From Algiphilus sp. (lineage in GTDB: Bacteria; Pseudomonadota; Gammaproteobacteria; Nevskiales; Nevskiaceae), in contig NZ_JAGLEJ010000012.1 in NCBI RefSeq assembly GCF_023145115.1, forward strand, positions 1-41,340: a stretch of DNA of 41,340 bases, written 5' to 3'. The position numbers and the translations under genes were made by a program. Shown here piece by piece: positions 21,979 to 29,494 of the stretch. A model generated the notes under the pieces. It saw only the letters and a list, made by a program, of their open reading frames with translations. It was not told the DNA's origin and did no database searches. Numbering within the stretch: the first letter of the stretch is position 1; every line of letters starts with the position of its first letter.

Positions 21979-24056
21979 TCCTCGCTTCCGAATCCGTTGT
22001 CGTCGCGCGGCGCCGGTGGGGGCGTCTCGCGCGGCTTGCGCCTGCGGCCCTCGGCGGCGTCCGCCGCGGCCTGCGTGGGCTCCGCCTGGTCGGTGTCGAG
22101 CAGGTCGGTCTGGCGCAGGGCGCGTTCGGCGGCGGCCCAGTGCGCCTCGGTCCAGGTGTGCAGCCGCAGGCAGCGCACGGCGTGCAGCTGCATCGCCTCG
22201 AGGTCCCAGGCCTCGTTGCGCTCGCCCACCTTGCAGGTCCAGCGCGGCCGGCCGCCGTGCGGCGCCACCTTGGCCTCGCTGTTGAGCATGCGGCAGTACT
22301 CGTAGCCGACCTGCGCCGGCCAGTGCATGCGGCCGGGGCCGTCGCCGGTGAGCTTGAGGCGCTCTGCCAGCAGGTCCTTCGCCTTCTCGGTGCCGATCGC
22401 GTAGCGGCGCAGGCCGTACTTCGCGGCCTTACCGGCGGCGTTGGAATCCACGCTGCGGCCGGGCGGGCTGTAGATCTCCTTCCGCGGGTTGCCGTCACCC
22501 TTGGTGGCGATGACGCGGATACCCCCCTCGCGCCGCTTGCGGCGGCAGTACTTCAGCACGGCATCGTCGGTGGCGCCGTCGCCGGAGTCGACTTCCACCA
22601 GCGACGGGTACAGCACGCCGCCGCCGTGGTTGCGGATGGGCGTGGCCAGCACCTCGTCCAGCTTGCGCCAGGTGGCGTCCTCCAGCGGGTTGCCGAGGCA
22701 CACACCGTAGTCGGCCAGCCAGCCTTCCTCTTCGCGCCCCCAGGCGCGGATCAAGTACTCCAGGCGCGGCTCGCCGGACTTCTCGCCGCCGCGCTGCACG
22801 TCCACGGTGACGATAAGCACCAGGCCACCGGCCGGCACGGTCTGCAGCGCGTAGGCCTCGCCGCGCTCCTCCAACGCCTCGGCGTCCGGCAGACCGCTGA
22901 CCAGGCGGTACTCCTCGCCGAGCGTGCCGTTGACGAACTCGCGCATGAGGCTGTCGTCGCCGCGCACCTTGAGGGCGTGCACGGCCTCCAGGTAACGCTT
23001 GACGAGCTCGGACAGGCGCGCCTCGGCGAACACGCTGTACAGCTCGCTGAGGAAGAAGCCGGGCGAGGTGCCGCCCTGCGCCGTGGCCCGCCACCCGAAA
23101 TCCGGCTGCTGAGCGGCGCGCCTGATCGCATCGTTCTTCTCGCGGTCGGACCACGGCCGCTCGCAGGCCTCGCACACGTAGCGCGCGGTGTCGGCTCGAT
23201 GCGTGCCGTAGACGCTGTGGCTGACCAGCGCGTCCTGGTCCCAGGTGACCTGCTCCCACCGCAGGGTCTGCTCGTGGCCGCAGTGCGGGCAATCGACGTA
23301 CATGCGCCGCTTGTCCGTCTTGCCCATCTCCAGCGTGATCGTGCTGAACCCTTCGTAGGTCGGCGTGCCGCCGATCAGCACCTTGCGATTGCTGAACGTC
23401 TTGGCGCGGGCCTTGCCGGCCGCGATGGCATTGCCCTGCCCCTTGACGTCCTTTCCGACATCGTCCGGCTCCTCGACGATGACAATGGGCACGTCCGAGG
23501 ACTTCGTGTTGCCGGGGCTGTTGACGCCAGTCAGCTGGACGTAGCCGCCGGGGAACTCCTTGTAGTCCAGCGTGCTCTCGCTGCTGCGCTTGTCCACCGG
23601 CACCAGCTTGATCAGCTCGGGGATCGCGCGGATGGCCGGGTTGAGCTTCTCGCGGGTGAAGCGCTTGGCGCTGGAATCCTTGCCGAACATCGCCAGGATG
23701 GCGCGCGGGTCCTGGTGCATGTGGTAGAGCATCAGGTTCAGCGCGATCGACTGCGTATACCCGAACTGCGAGCTCTTCTGCACGGAGACCTCGCGCACGT
23801 CCGGATCGTCCAGCGCTTCGATGATGCCGATCAGCGCCGGCTGCCCGTCCCAACTGAACCAGCCGGGGCTCTCGCCGCCGGTGAGGTAGCGATACCGCTC
23901 CGCCCACGCGCGGTAGGTCAGCTGCTCCTTCGGCACCAGGCCGTGCCAGATCCGCAGCACTTCCTCGCGCGCCGGGCCGGAGAGGCGCGCCAGATCCTCG
24001 CGCACAGCGGACTCCCAGTTGATCAGCGCTGCGTCGGCGGTATCGGCGTCAAGCAT
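21966..24056 (-). CDS. Terminase large subunit (GpA family)
   Basis: 696 residues from the ATG at 24056, overlapping the terS stop by 8 bp, with GAGGAG upstream. It contains the GpA-type N-terminal ATPase (QLTYRAWAERYRYLTGGESPGWFSW; VQKSSQFGYTQSIALNLMLYH; IVIVEEPDDVGKDVKGQG as Walker B region), a zinc-type motif (VDCPHCGHEQTL ... YVCEACERPW), and a C-terminal nuclease region (LIVTVDVQRGGEKSGEPRLEY; EVDSGDGATDDAV). It powers DNA packaging and cuts the concatemer. A longer frame upstream is terS shadow. Confidence 0.93.
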   Translation of the reverse strand: MLDADTADAALINWESAVREDLARLSGPAREEVLRIWHGLVPKEQLTYRAWAERYRYLTGGESPGWFSWDGQPALIGIIEALDDPDVREVSVQKSSQFGYTQSIALNLMLYHMHQDPRAILAMFGKDSSAKRFTREKLNPAIRAIPELIKLVPVDKRSSESTLDYKEFPGGYVQLTGVNSPGNTKSSDVPIVIVEEPDDVGKDVKGQGNAIAAGKARAKTFSNRKVLIGGTPTYEGFSTITLEMGKTDKRRMYVDCPHCGHEQTLRWEQVTWDQDALVSHSVYGTHRADTARYVCEACERPWSDREKNDAIRRAAQQPDFGWRATAQGGTSPGFFLSELYSVFAEARLSELVKRYLEAVHALKVRGDDSLMREFVNGTLGEEYRLVSGLPDAEALEERGEAYALQTVPAGGLVLIVTVDVQRGGEKSGEPRLEYLIRAWGREEEGWLADYGVCLGNPLEDATWRKLDEVLATPIRNHGGGVLYPSLVEVDSGDGATDDAVLKYCRRKRREGGIRVIATKGDGNPRKEIYSPPGRSVDSNAAGKAAKYGLRRYAIGTEKAKDLLAERLKLTGDGPGRMHWPAQVGYEYCRMLNSEAKVAPHGGRPRWTCKVGERNEAWDLEAMQLHAVRCLRLHTWTEAHWAAAERALRQTDLLDTDQAEPTQAAADAAEGRRRKPRETPPPAPRDDNGFGSEEWRL

Positions 24057-24858
24057 CGGCCGGCTCCTCCGCGTCGATGCCGGCCTTGGCCATGCGCTCG
24101 AGGATGGCGTGCACGCGGTCGCGCACCACCTGCCGGCGCTCGGCGCGCGTGGCGCAGCCCTCGAGCTCCACGTCCAGCTGGCTGACCAGCGACAGCAGCG
24201 CGCCACGCACCATCGTGATGGTGGCGTTGAGCGCGGTACCGACATCCTCAACCGGCACCAGGCGCCGCGCCTCCTCCAGGCGCTGCTGTCGTGCCTTCAA
24301 CGCGTTCTCCGCAGCCAGCCAGTTGCGCGGGTCGCGCCCCTCCAGCACCTGCAGCAGCGCCTCGGCGTCGCTCAGCTGCGACCACGCCACATGCTCTTTC
24401 GCCGGCGAAACAGGCTCGGCCCCGGCAGCGCTCGCGGGCAGTGCGGCCGGCACCGGCGCGACATCCGACGCGGCAGCCGGCGCAGCGCCCGCCCCCACCG
24501 CCTGGCCAGAGGCTCCGGCGCAAGCCTGGTCCCGCGGCTCGTCCGCGCCGGAAGCCGGTAGCGGCTGGCTCGGATCCGCCAGATGCGCGGTGGCAGCGTC
24601 GATGCGCGCCACCAGGTCGGGCCCGCCGCCGGAGCTCCAGCCCTTCGCCCGCTCCCGCACCGCCCGCACGCGCAGCCAGGCCAGCACATCCGCGATGCGG
24701 TAGAGCCGCGGCTGCCCCTGCGCCATCGGCGCCTCACTCGGGCACGCCGGCTCTTCGCGGATCCACTGCCGCGCGGCGTCCGGCTTCCACGAGCCGACAC
24801 CGAGCCGGCCGAGCTCGACCATCAGCTGGCGGGCGGTGAGCAGGCCGACGCCGCTCAC
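24049..24858 (-). CDS. Terminase small subunit (Nu1/DUF1441-like)
   Basis: 269 residues. The N-terminal part has a winged-helix-like start (LTARQLMVELGRLGVGSWKPDAARQWIREEPACPSE ... RLYRIADVLAWL) as in Nu1/DUF1441 packaging proteins. A low-complexity Ala/Pro linker occupies about 95-150 and the C-terminal half is a helical oligomerisation domain (ALKARQQRLEEARRLVPVEDVGTALNATITMVRGALLSL). It should recognise the packaging site and recruit the large subunit. The coding sequence contains one copy of the 14-bp palindrome. Confidence 0.85.
   Translation of the reverse strand: MSGVGLLTARQLMVELGRLGVGSWKPDAARQWIREEPACPSEAPMAQGQPRLYRIADVLAWLRVRAVRERAKGWSSGGGPDLVARIDAATAHLADPSQPLPASGADEPRDQACAGASGQAVGAGAAPAAASDVAPVPAALPASAAGAEPVSPAKEHVAWSQLSDAEALLQVLEGRDPRNWLAAENALKARQQRLEEARRLVPVEDVGTALNATITMVRGALLSLVSQLDVELEGCATRAERRQVVRDRVHAILERMAKAGIDAEEPADA
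24397..24410. repeat. Palindrome TTTCGCCGGCGAAA, copy 3
   Basis: Exact copy inside terS, but read there as Ser-Pro-Ala-Lys, so the codon phase differs from copies 1 and 2. Confidence 0.85.
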
Positions 24859-25040
24859 GACCGGCCACCCACGGCAATCGCACCAGGCGCCGACGCTTCA
24901 CGCCACCCGCCGACCCGATCACGATGCCCCGTGATGCCTGCCCCGTGAACCCATCCCCGCCCACCAGGAACTAGGCAAAAAACGCGCCTCTCAGTACCCG
25001 CACGCCCGGATCCCAGGGAGGACCCGTGAATGTCGAGGGT

Positions 25041-25285
25041 GTTCCCCTCCTCGGAGCGGAGGGAACAGAGGTAGGAACGGCTGGAACGCCCGTGGTTGCG
25101 GGCTTCTTCCGTTCCTGTTCCCACCGTTCCCACTGTTCCTACCTGTAGAGACAGGTGCGCGCGCGTGTGCGCACGCACCTGTGCCCGTGTGGGTGCGCGG
25201 AGAGGTGGGAACGTGGGAACACGCCCACCACGCCGGCCTTTGAGGTAGGAACAGAGGTAGGAACAAGGTGGGAACAGGTGGGAAC
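25041..25285. repeat. GGAAC/GTTCC iteron block, candidate replication origin
   Basis: The 429-bp stretch 24859-25287 has no gene I accept. Within 25041-25285 there are 14 GGAAC motifs: nine on the plus strand (25062, 25074, 25083, 25208, 25216, 25248, 25260, 25271, 25281) and five on the minus strand (from 25041, 25111, 25117, 25126, 25135). Several have an extended form GGTRGGAACA and are spaced 9-12 bp, about one helical turn. Chance would give under one. Between the two clusters is a GC-rich hairpin (25151-25182). It lies directly beside the VapE-like replication gene, the usual place for a phage origin. The first part (24859-25020) holds only a partial late-dyad match at 24964-24982. Confidence 0.55.
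25151..25182. repeat. Hairpin at the centre of the iteron block
   Basis: ACAGGTGCG (25151-25159) pairs with CGCACCTGT (25174-25182), and the loop is itself alternating CG/TG. It divides the inverted GTTCC cluster from the GGAAC cluster. Confidence 0.6.
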
Positions 25286-25287
25286 AC

Positions 25288-27009
25288 TCAGGCATCAGTG
25301 TCCTCCAGCGGGTCATCGAACATCCCGTACGACGAGGTGCCATGCGGGCGCCGATAGGCCCACACCGTCACGCCGTTCCGGCGCACCTTGCACCGCACCC
25401 ACCCGAGCTGCTTCAGCACCGCAGCGGCGCGCATCTGCGACTGCCGATCCTGCTTGCCGGCATCGATATCCAGCACCCTGCTCAACAGTTCAGCCGTGGT
25501 GGTCTCGTCCAGCGGCTCACGCTTGATCGGGTACCAGTGCGGCGGGCCGTGACCCTCGACATACCGCACGATCGGCTCGTACCAGACATCCTGCTGATAG
25601 CGCGCAGCCTGCTCCTCCCGGGCTGACGCCGGCAGCGTCCAGTAGTCCTCGCCCTTGCCGTATCGGTGCTGCGCCTCCGCCCACAGCTGATCGCGCACGC
25701 CGCGGATGGCGTCGATGTCGATCTCGGTCACATGCACCGGCATGAACCGCCTGGCGCCCGTTGGGTCGCGCAGGTACGCGTCCTCATTCGTGGTGCCCAT
25801 GAACACGCACTGGCGCGGGAACGACTGTGCGATGTGCCCGTAGCTCGGTCGGTAGTGGTCGGCCTGCGTGCTGATCGCCTGCTTGATCTTCCCGACCTCG
25901 GCCTTGGTGAACGACTCCATCTCGGCCACCTCGACGATCCACCGAGACTGCAGGCTCTGATAGAAGTCCTTGTTCGCCGGACTCTCCATCGCCTCGGCGA
26001 ACCACTCAGCCGACGCCAGCTCGCGCACCACCGTGCTCTTCTTGGCACCCTGCGGGCCCTCGAGGATCAGCATCAGGTCCGCCTTGCACCCCGGCTCGCG
26101 CACGCGCGCGATGGCGCTGACGAAGAAGCACCGGGCAACGGCCGCCAGGTAGTCCACCAGCTCCGAGCTCGTCGCATCCACGCCGCAGTAGTCCCGGAAG
26201 AACGTCGCGATGCGCGGCTGGCCATCCCACTGCAGCCCGTCCAGATACTCCCGCACTGGATGCACCGGGTTCTCGTGCGCCACCGGCAGCAGCGCCTCGC
26301 GCACCATCCCCGATCCCACGGTCATCCCGTAGGTGTCAGGGTGCGCCAGCCAGGCGGCGATGCGCACCACGTCCGTGTCCTCCACCGGACCGGGCTCGCC
26401 GCCGTACGGCGTCTCCCGGCGCTTTACGATCTGGTTGCCGAACGTGTCGAACGCCAGCACGCCGCGCCACTCCCGGTGCCGCGTCAGGATCGTGATCACG
26501 TTGTGCAGATTGACGCGGTAGCCGCCCTCCTTGTTCGTTGCGAGGGTCGCCTCCCACCCGTCCGACGCAACCGGCGGCGGTGCCCGGCTACTCTTGCCGC
26601 CCTTGTTCTTCTCGCGCCATTCCCTTAGCTCCCGGATCGCCTGCTGCGCATCCACGGCCATGGCGCCGAAGATCGCATCCACCAGGTCCAGCTCGCCTGC
26701 ACCCGGTTCCGCGCCAACCACCACGCGCTTGGCGCCCTGATCGGTGAGCTTCGTGCCGTACAGCAGCAGCGCGGCCGTACCGCTCTGCAGCTTCATCGTC
26801 CGTGCAATCTGCCAGCCCGTGCGGCGCGACTTGCCGGCACTGCCCTCGAACGCGTACGGCATCCACGTGCCGTCCAACGCCAGCTCCGCGAACGTCATGT
26901 CCGTCCGGTCGCGCAGCAGCTTCCACACCTGACGGCCGAGCGGACCGAGGTCCGCCCCGTACTCGCTGCCGGGATCCTCGCCGGCGATGAACTCGTATGC
27001 GCCCCTCAT
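25288..27009 (-). CDS. VapE-like replication ATPase (virulence-associated E family)
   Basis: 573 residues from the ATG at 27009, overlapping the zinc-finger gene's stop (ATGA). The core is the virulence-associated-E/superfamily 3-like ATPase: PVREYLDGLQWDGQPRIATFFRDYCGVD, Walker A GPQGAKKST at about 318-326, ESPANKDFYQSLQSRWIVEVAEMESF as Walker B, then SFPRQCVFMGTTNEDAYLRDPTGARRFMPV. Such proteins serve as phage replicative helicase or primase-helicase. A C-terminal winged-helix-like tail (QMRAAAVLKQLGWVRCKVRRNGVTVWAYRRP) could bind DNA. The iteron block just downstream supports a role in replication initiation. Confidence 0.87.
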   Translation of the reverse strand: MRGAYEFIAGEDPGSEYGADLGPLGRQVWKLLRDRTDMTFAELALDGTWMPYAFEGSAGKSRRTGWQIARTMKLQSGTAALLLYGTKLTDQGAKRVVVGAEPGAGELDLVDAIFGAMAVDAQQAIRELREWREKNKGGKSSRAPPPVASDGWEATLATNKEGGYRVNLHNVITILTRHREWRGVLAFDTFGNQIVKRRETPYGGEPGPVEDTDVVRIAAWLAHPDTYGMTVGSGMVREALLPVAHENPVHPVREYLDGLQWDGQPRIATFFRDYCGVDATSSELVDYLAAVARCFFVSAIARVREPGCKADLMLILEGPQGAKKSTVVRELASAEWFAEAMESPANKDFYQSLQSRWIVEVAEMESFTKAEVGKIKQAISTQADHYRPSYGHIAQSFPRQCVFMGTTNEDAYLRDPTGARRFMPVHVTEIDIDAIRGVRDQLWAEAQHRYGKGEDYWTLPASAREEQAARYQQDVWYEPIVRYVEGHGPPHWYPIKREPLDETTTAELLSRVLDIDAGKQDRQSQMRAAAVLKQLGWVRCKVRRNGVTVWAYRRPHGTSSYGMFDDPLEDTDA

Positions 27010-27230
27010 CGCGCGAAGTGCCTCCCGCGCATCTCGGCCGCCGTCTCGCAGTCCACGCACATCCGCGCGGACGGCACCGCCTGGCGCCGGCGCTCGGGGA
27101 TGAGCGCCTCGCACTCCTCGCACCACATCGCCCCGCTCGGCGCGGCATCCGTCCGGGCGCGCGCGGCTTCCAGTGCCGAGGCCCGCTCGCGCTCCGCCAG
27201 CTCGTTGGCGCGGTCGATGACGTCCGTCAT
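27006..27230 (-). CDS. TraR/DksA-type zinc finger protein
   Basis: 74 residues with an N-terminal helix (MTDVIDRANELAERERASALEAARA) and a C4 zinc finger, CEEC-17-CVDC. This is the layout of short TraR/DksA-family proteins, which in phages and plasmids bind the RNA polymerase secondary channel and alter promoter use without ppGpp. It overlaps both neighbours by 4 bp in the leftward early operon. Confidence 0.82.
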   Translation of the reverse strand: MTDVIDRANELAERERASALEAARARTDAAPSGAMWCEECEALIPERRRQAVPSARMCVDCETAAEMRGRHFAR

Positions 27231-27874
27231 GCCTGACGCAGCTTCACGGTGTTCGGGTGATCCCCCACCCGATCCCGGATGCGCGCAGCCAGGCCGATGG
27301 CATCGGCGGCCAGGTCATGCAGCGCGGCAATCGCGTTCGGCGCTATCGCGGCGTCCTCCGGGCCGAACTTCCCGTCGTCCAGCATCCGCGACACCTCCTG
27401 CAGCACCCGCCCGTGGTCCGAGCCCACGCGCCCGACGCTGGCGAGATCCTCCGCCGTGCTCGCATCCGCTTCCGGTGCCAGCACGCCCATGAACCCGTAG
27501 CGCCGCACCAGGTCGCGCGCACACCGCTCGCCGTATGGCGCCGGTAGCTCCGCCACCCAGTGCTCCTCCATGTCCGCGGGCATCGTCGCGCCGTCCGCCC
27601 AACGCGCCACGCGCTTATACCAGCGGCCCCGCGCACGCAGATAGTCCTGCGGCCGCACCGTGTCGTCGTCGAGATCCGGCACATCCACCGTCCGCAGATC
27701 CTCCGGCACCTCGCGCAGATACCGGCGCGCCAGACCAAGCGCGAACGTCGCCTCGTCCAGCCCCGTCTCGTCGCACGCATCGCGCAGATGCCGCACCAGC
27801 ACGGCCTGCCGGTTGGGCGGCTGTCCGCGCGTAGACGTTGCGGGCACGCTGTAGCCCGGCGACGCTTCACTCAT
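27227..27874 (-). CDS. Early-operon protein, unknown (possible CII/CP76-like regulator)
   Basis: 215 residues from the ATG at 27874; the longer frame overlaps the upstream gene and is not used. The N-terminal half is helical (LVRHLRDACDETGLDEATFALGLARRYLREVP), and a middle segment (WYKRVARWADGATMPADMEEHWVAELPAPYGERC) is followed by a helical C-terminus (FGPEDAAIAPNAIAALHDLAADAIGLAARIRD) that vaguely recalls phage CII/CP76 regulators. That resemblance is weak. Its position between the mini P-loop protein and the DksA-like gene suggests early regulation. Confidence 0.5.
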   Translation of the reverse strand: MSEASPGYSVPATSTRGQPPNRQAVLVRHLRDACDETGLDEATFALGLARRYLREVPEDLRTVDVPDLDDDTVRPQDYLRARGRWYKRVARWADGATMPADMEEHWVAELPAPYGERCARDLVRRYGFMGVLAPEADASTAEDLASVGRVGSDHGRVLQEVSRMLDDGKFGPEDAAIAPNAIAALHDLAADAIGLAARIRDRVGDHPNTVKLRQA

Positions 27875-28109
27875 GAGGCACTTCCTCGCCATTGTCAGAC
27901 AGCACCGGCACCGCCCCGGCGCCACCCAGCACGGGCAGGTTCGTCAGCACCAGCGCGTTGGCTGGCACCGGCGACTGCCCGTCCCACTCGTCGACAACGC
28001 ACGAGCACCCGAACATCCGCCGCAATACCTCCGCGTTGCGGGACTTGCCGCAACCAGCCGGCGCGCTCAGGATGACGGGCTGACCCGTTGTTGCTGCGAA
28101 ATCAGTCAT
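27867..28109 (-). CDS. Very small P-loop protein
   Basis: 80 residues with a clean Walker A at 15-24 (SAPAGCGKSRNAE) and a hydrophobic strand ending in VVDEW that could be a Walker B. A full P-loop NTPase is much longer, so this is either a minimal nucleotide-binding protein or the relic of one. GGAG lies 8 nt before the ATG. The start codon overlaps, on the opposite strand, the ATG of the plus-strand gene at 28108. Confidence 0.6.
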   Translation of the reverse strand: MTDFAATTGQPVILSAPAGCGKSRNAEVLRRMFGCSCVVDEWDGQSPVPANALVLTNLPVLGGAGAVPVLSDNGEEVPHE

Positions 28110-28431
28110 GGCCGAACTCCGACAGACGCATTTCCCCTACTGCCTCTTGCGCGAGCCAGACGGGACCTACGTGGTGGTGAACCGCCGGTACAAGCCCGTT
28201 GGCTTCTGTACCGACGAATGGGTCGACTACAGCGCGCATCCGGTGCGAACCACGCTCAAGCTCTCGCGGGCTACTGCCGCCAAGCTCGACTGCGATGGAC
28301 GCACCGGGGGCGAGCGCATCTACCTCTACAACGACGGCTGCGTCCCCACCTCCAGCGCGCAGCACATGCAGAGCTATCTCGAAAAGCTCGCTGTTCTGAT
28401 GCGCATCCGGCTGGAGTCCGACGCGGGATAG
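28108..28431 (+). CDS. Conserved-looking prophage protein, antisense within the leftward operon
   Basis: 107 residues, MAELRQTHFPYCLLREPDGTYVVVNRRYKPVGFCTDEWVDYSAHPVRTTLKLSRATAAKL. The compact alpha/beta pattern and VVVNRRYKPVG phrase look like a genuine protein rather than a shadow, and nothing plausible is coded on the other strand here. I see no SD, and the ATG shares two bases with the opposite-strand start codon. It lies between cro and the replication genes but is transcribed the other way. Function unknown. Confidence 0.6.
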   Translation: MAELRQTHFPYCLLREPDGTYVVVNRRYKPVGFCTDEWVDYSAHPVRTTLKLSRATAAKLDCDGRTGGERIYLYNDGCVPTSSAQHMQSYLEKLAVLMRIRLESDAG

Positions 28432-28436
28432 AAAAC

Positions 28437-28508
28437 GGCCGCCGGCAGCATGCAGTGCCAGCGGCCAATGCCGACTCGGAGCAAGGGGGTTGCGTCCGTT
28501 CGAGTCGG
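28437..28508. terminator. Two hairpins between convergent genes
   Basis: GGCCGCCGGCA (28437-28447) pairs with TGCCAGCGGCC (28456-28466) apart from one mismatch, and CCGACTCG (28471-28478) pairs perfectly with CGAGTCGG (28501-28508). They lie between the plus gene ending at 28431 and cro, which ends at 28536 in the other direction, so a bidirectional terminator is plausible. No T-run follows, so this is uncertain. Confidence 0.4.
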
Positions 28509-28535
28509 AGGAGACCTGGTTGTATCCCACTGCCC

Positions 28536-28793
28536 TTACGCGCACTTTCGCCCCTCGTCCGACAGGGACCGGAAGTGATCCCACGGGTAGTCAGGCCGAA
28601 GCTCCTCGCACCGCACCTCGCCTCCCGTGACGCGCTCAATCTCTACGCACTGATCGACCGGCACGCCGCGGCTCCGCCAGTTGTGCAGCCGTTGCGGCGA
28701 CACGCCGATCGCACGGGCAGCGACCGAAGCGCATCGCTTCGGTCCGCTGAGTAGGCGAATTGCCTTCTCCAGGTGCTCGGTCGGGTCAGCCAT
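28536..28793 (-). CDS. Cro/YdaS-like regulator
   Basis: 85 residues from the ATG at 28793. LEKAIRLLSGPKRCASVAARAIGVSPQRLHNWRSRGVPVDQCVEIERVTGGEVRCEELRPDYPW is the short helix-turn-helix form of the YdaS/Cro family. It is divergent from the CI-type repressor, with the operators between them. A start at 28844 is rejected because it lies upstream of the predicted promoter. The predicted start of transcription falls on or next to the ATG, so the mRNA may be leaderless. Confidence 0.8.
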   Translation of the reverse strand: MADPTEHLEKAIRLLSGPKRCASVAARAIGVSPQRLHNWRSRGVPVDQCVEIERVTGGEVRCEELRPDYPWDHFRSLSDEGRKCA

Positions 28794-28799
28794 CGGCTC

Positions 28800-28828
28800 A
28801 TTACACACCACGTGTATTCCGACGTCAA
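28800..28828 (-). promoter_or_regulatory. Leftward early promoter (cro)
   Basis: On the minus strand TTGACG (28828-28823), a 17-bp spacer and TGTAAT (28805-28800), five of six to the -10. The operator at 28805-28815 lies in the spacer and touches the -10. The ATG is 7 nt past the -10. Confidence 0.65.
28805..28815. promoter_or_regulatory. Operator ACAC-N3-GTGT, site 1
   Basis: ACAC-CAC-GTGT between cro and cI, inside the leftward promoter. The same dyad occurs at 30276 and 30299, and in degenerate form at 28851. It is probably bound by the CI and Cro proteins encoded on each side. Confidence 0.6.
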
Positions 28829-28835
28829 CATGCTG

Positions 28836-28864
28836 TTGAGCCAACTTTCAACGCGGCGTGTAGC
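28836..28864 (+). promoter_or_regulatory. Promoter of the repressor gene
   Basis: TTGAGC (28836-28841), a 17-bp spacer and TGTAGC (28859-28864). Transcription would begin about 3 nt before the ATG, giving an almost leaderless repressor mRNA, as for lambda cI from its maintenance promoter. The -10 is weak, as expected for a maintenance promoter. Confidence 0.45.
28851..28861. promoter_or_regulatory. Operator, site 2 (degenerate)
   Basis: ACGC-GGC-GTGT differs from the ACAC-N3-GTGT dyad at one position and overlaps the -10 of the repressor promoter, so binding here would autoregulate cI. Confidence 0.45.
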
Positions 28865-28873
28865 TTGCGAGGT

Positions 28874-29494
28874 ATGGGCCTACGGAAAGACCTACTCGAC
28901 AAGCTCGAGGCCGAGCGCAAGCGCCGCGGTTTGACGTTCACCGAGATCGCGCACGAGATCGGCGCTACCTCGCAACAGCTGAACAACTGGTTCTCGCGCG
29001 GTGGCATATCCAAAGACCACATCGAGACACTCTGGCGCACTAAGCCATACCTTTTTGCTACTGCAGACCAGTTGGTGAGGGAAGAAGCCGCATCCTATGG
29101 GTCTAAGGTCCCGATTCTTACCTTTGTGCAAGCTGGTCAGCGTCACGAGAGTTCCGAATACGCTGACGCGAACTCGGCCGAGGAATGGATATCTTGCCCC
29201 AAGGCCCATTCGCAAAACTCCTACGCGCTTCGTGTCCGCAACGACTCGATGACAGCGCCGTATGGGAAAAGCTATCCAGAGGATTGCGTTATTTTCGTTG
29301 ACCCGGAAAAACTTAGCCCGCTTTCCGGACAGCCCGTTATCGCCCGTATGCTTGACACTGGCGATCTCGTTTTCAAGTTATTCATGGAGGAGGCTGGAAA
29401 GAAGTGGCTCCGGCCACTAAACCCTCAGTTCCCTATAATCACCGAAGCGTTTGAAGTTGTCGGCACCGTAATCGGAAAATGGGAGGAGTCATGA
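28874..29494 (+). CDS. CI-type repressor with S24 peptidase domain
   Basis: 206 residues from the ATG at 28874. The N-terminal DNA-binding helix-turn-helix (LTFTEIAHEIGATSQQLNNWFSRGGISKDHIETLW) is followed by a LexA/S24-type C-terminal domain (SYALRVRNDSMTAPYGKSYPEDCVIFVDPEKLSPLSGQPVIARML ... FKLFMEEAGKKWLRPLNPQFP). Ser in NDSM and the Lys in FKLF fit the S24 catalytic pair, so RecA-triggered self-cleavage and induction are likely. It is co-transcribed with the downstream lipoprotein gene (ATGA overlap). Base composition is lower in GC than the late genes. Confidence 0.88.
   Translation: MGLRKDLLDKLEAERKRRGLTFTEIAHEIGATSQQLNNWFSRGGISKDHIETLWRTKPYLFATADQLVREEAASYGSKVPILTFVQAGQRHESSEYADANSAEEWISCPKAHSQNSYALRVRNDSMTAPYGKSYPEDCVIFVDPEKLSPLSGQPVIARMLDTGDLVFKLFMEEAGKKWLRPLNPQFPIITEAFEVVGTVIGKWEES

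Noticed and set aside
22140..24185. A 681-codon plus-strand open frame
   Set aside because: Antisense to the large terminase, which has clear family motifs.
25041..25285. CRISPR array or transposon ends in the GGAAC block
   Set aside because: The motif is only 5-10 bp, occurs in both orientations at near-helical spacing, and no transposase is present.
24855..25343. A 162-codon minus-strand frame across the iteron block
   Set aside because: The translation only reflects the repeated GTTCC/GGAAC DNA (VGTVGTVGT-like) and overlaps the VapE C-terminus; repeats explain it better than a gene.
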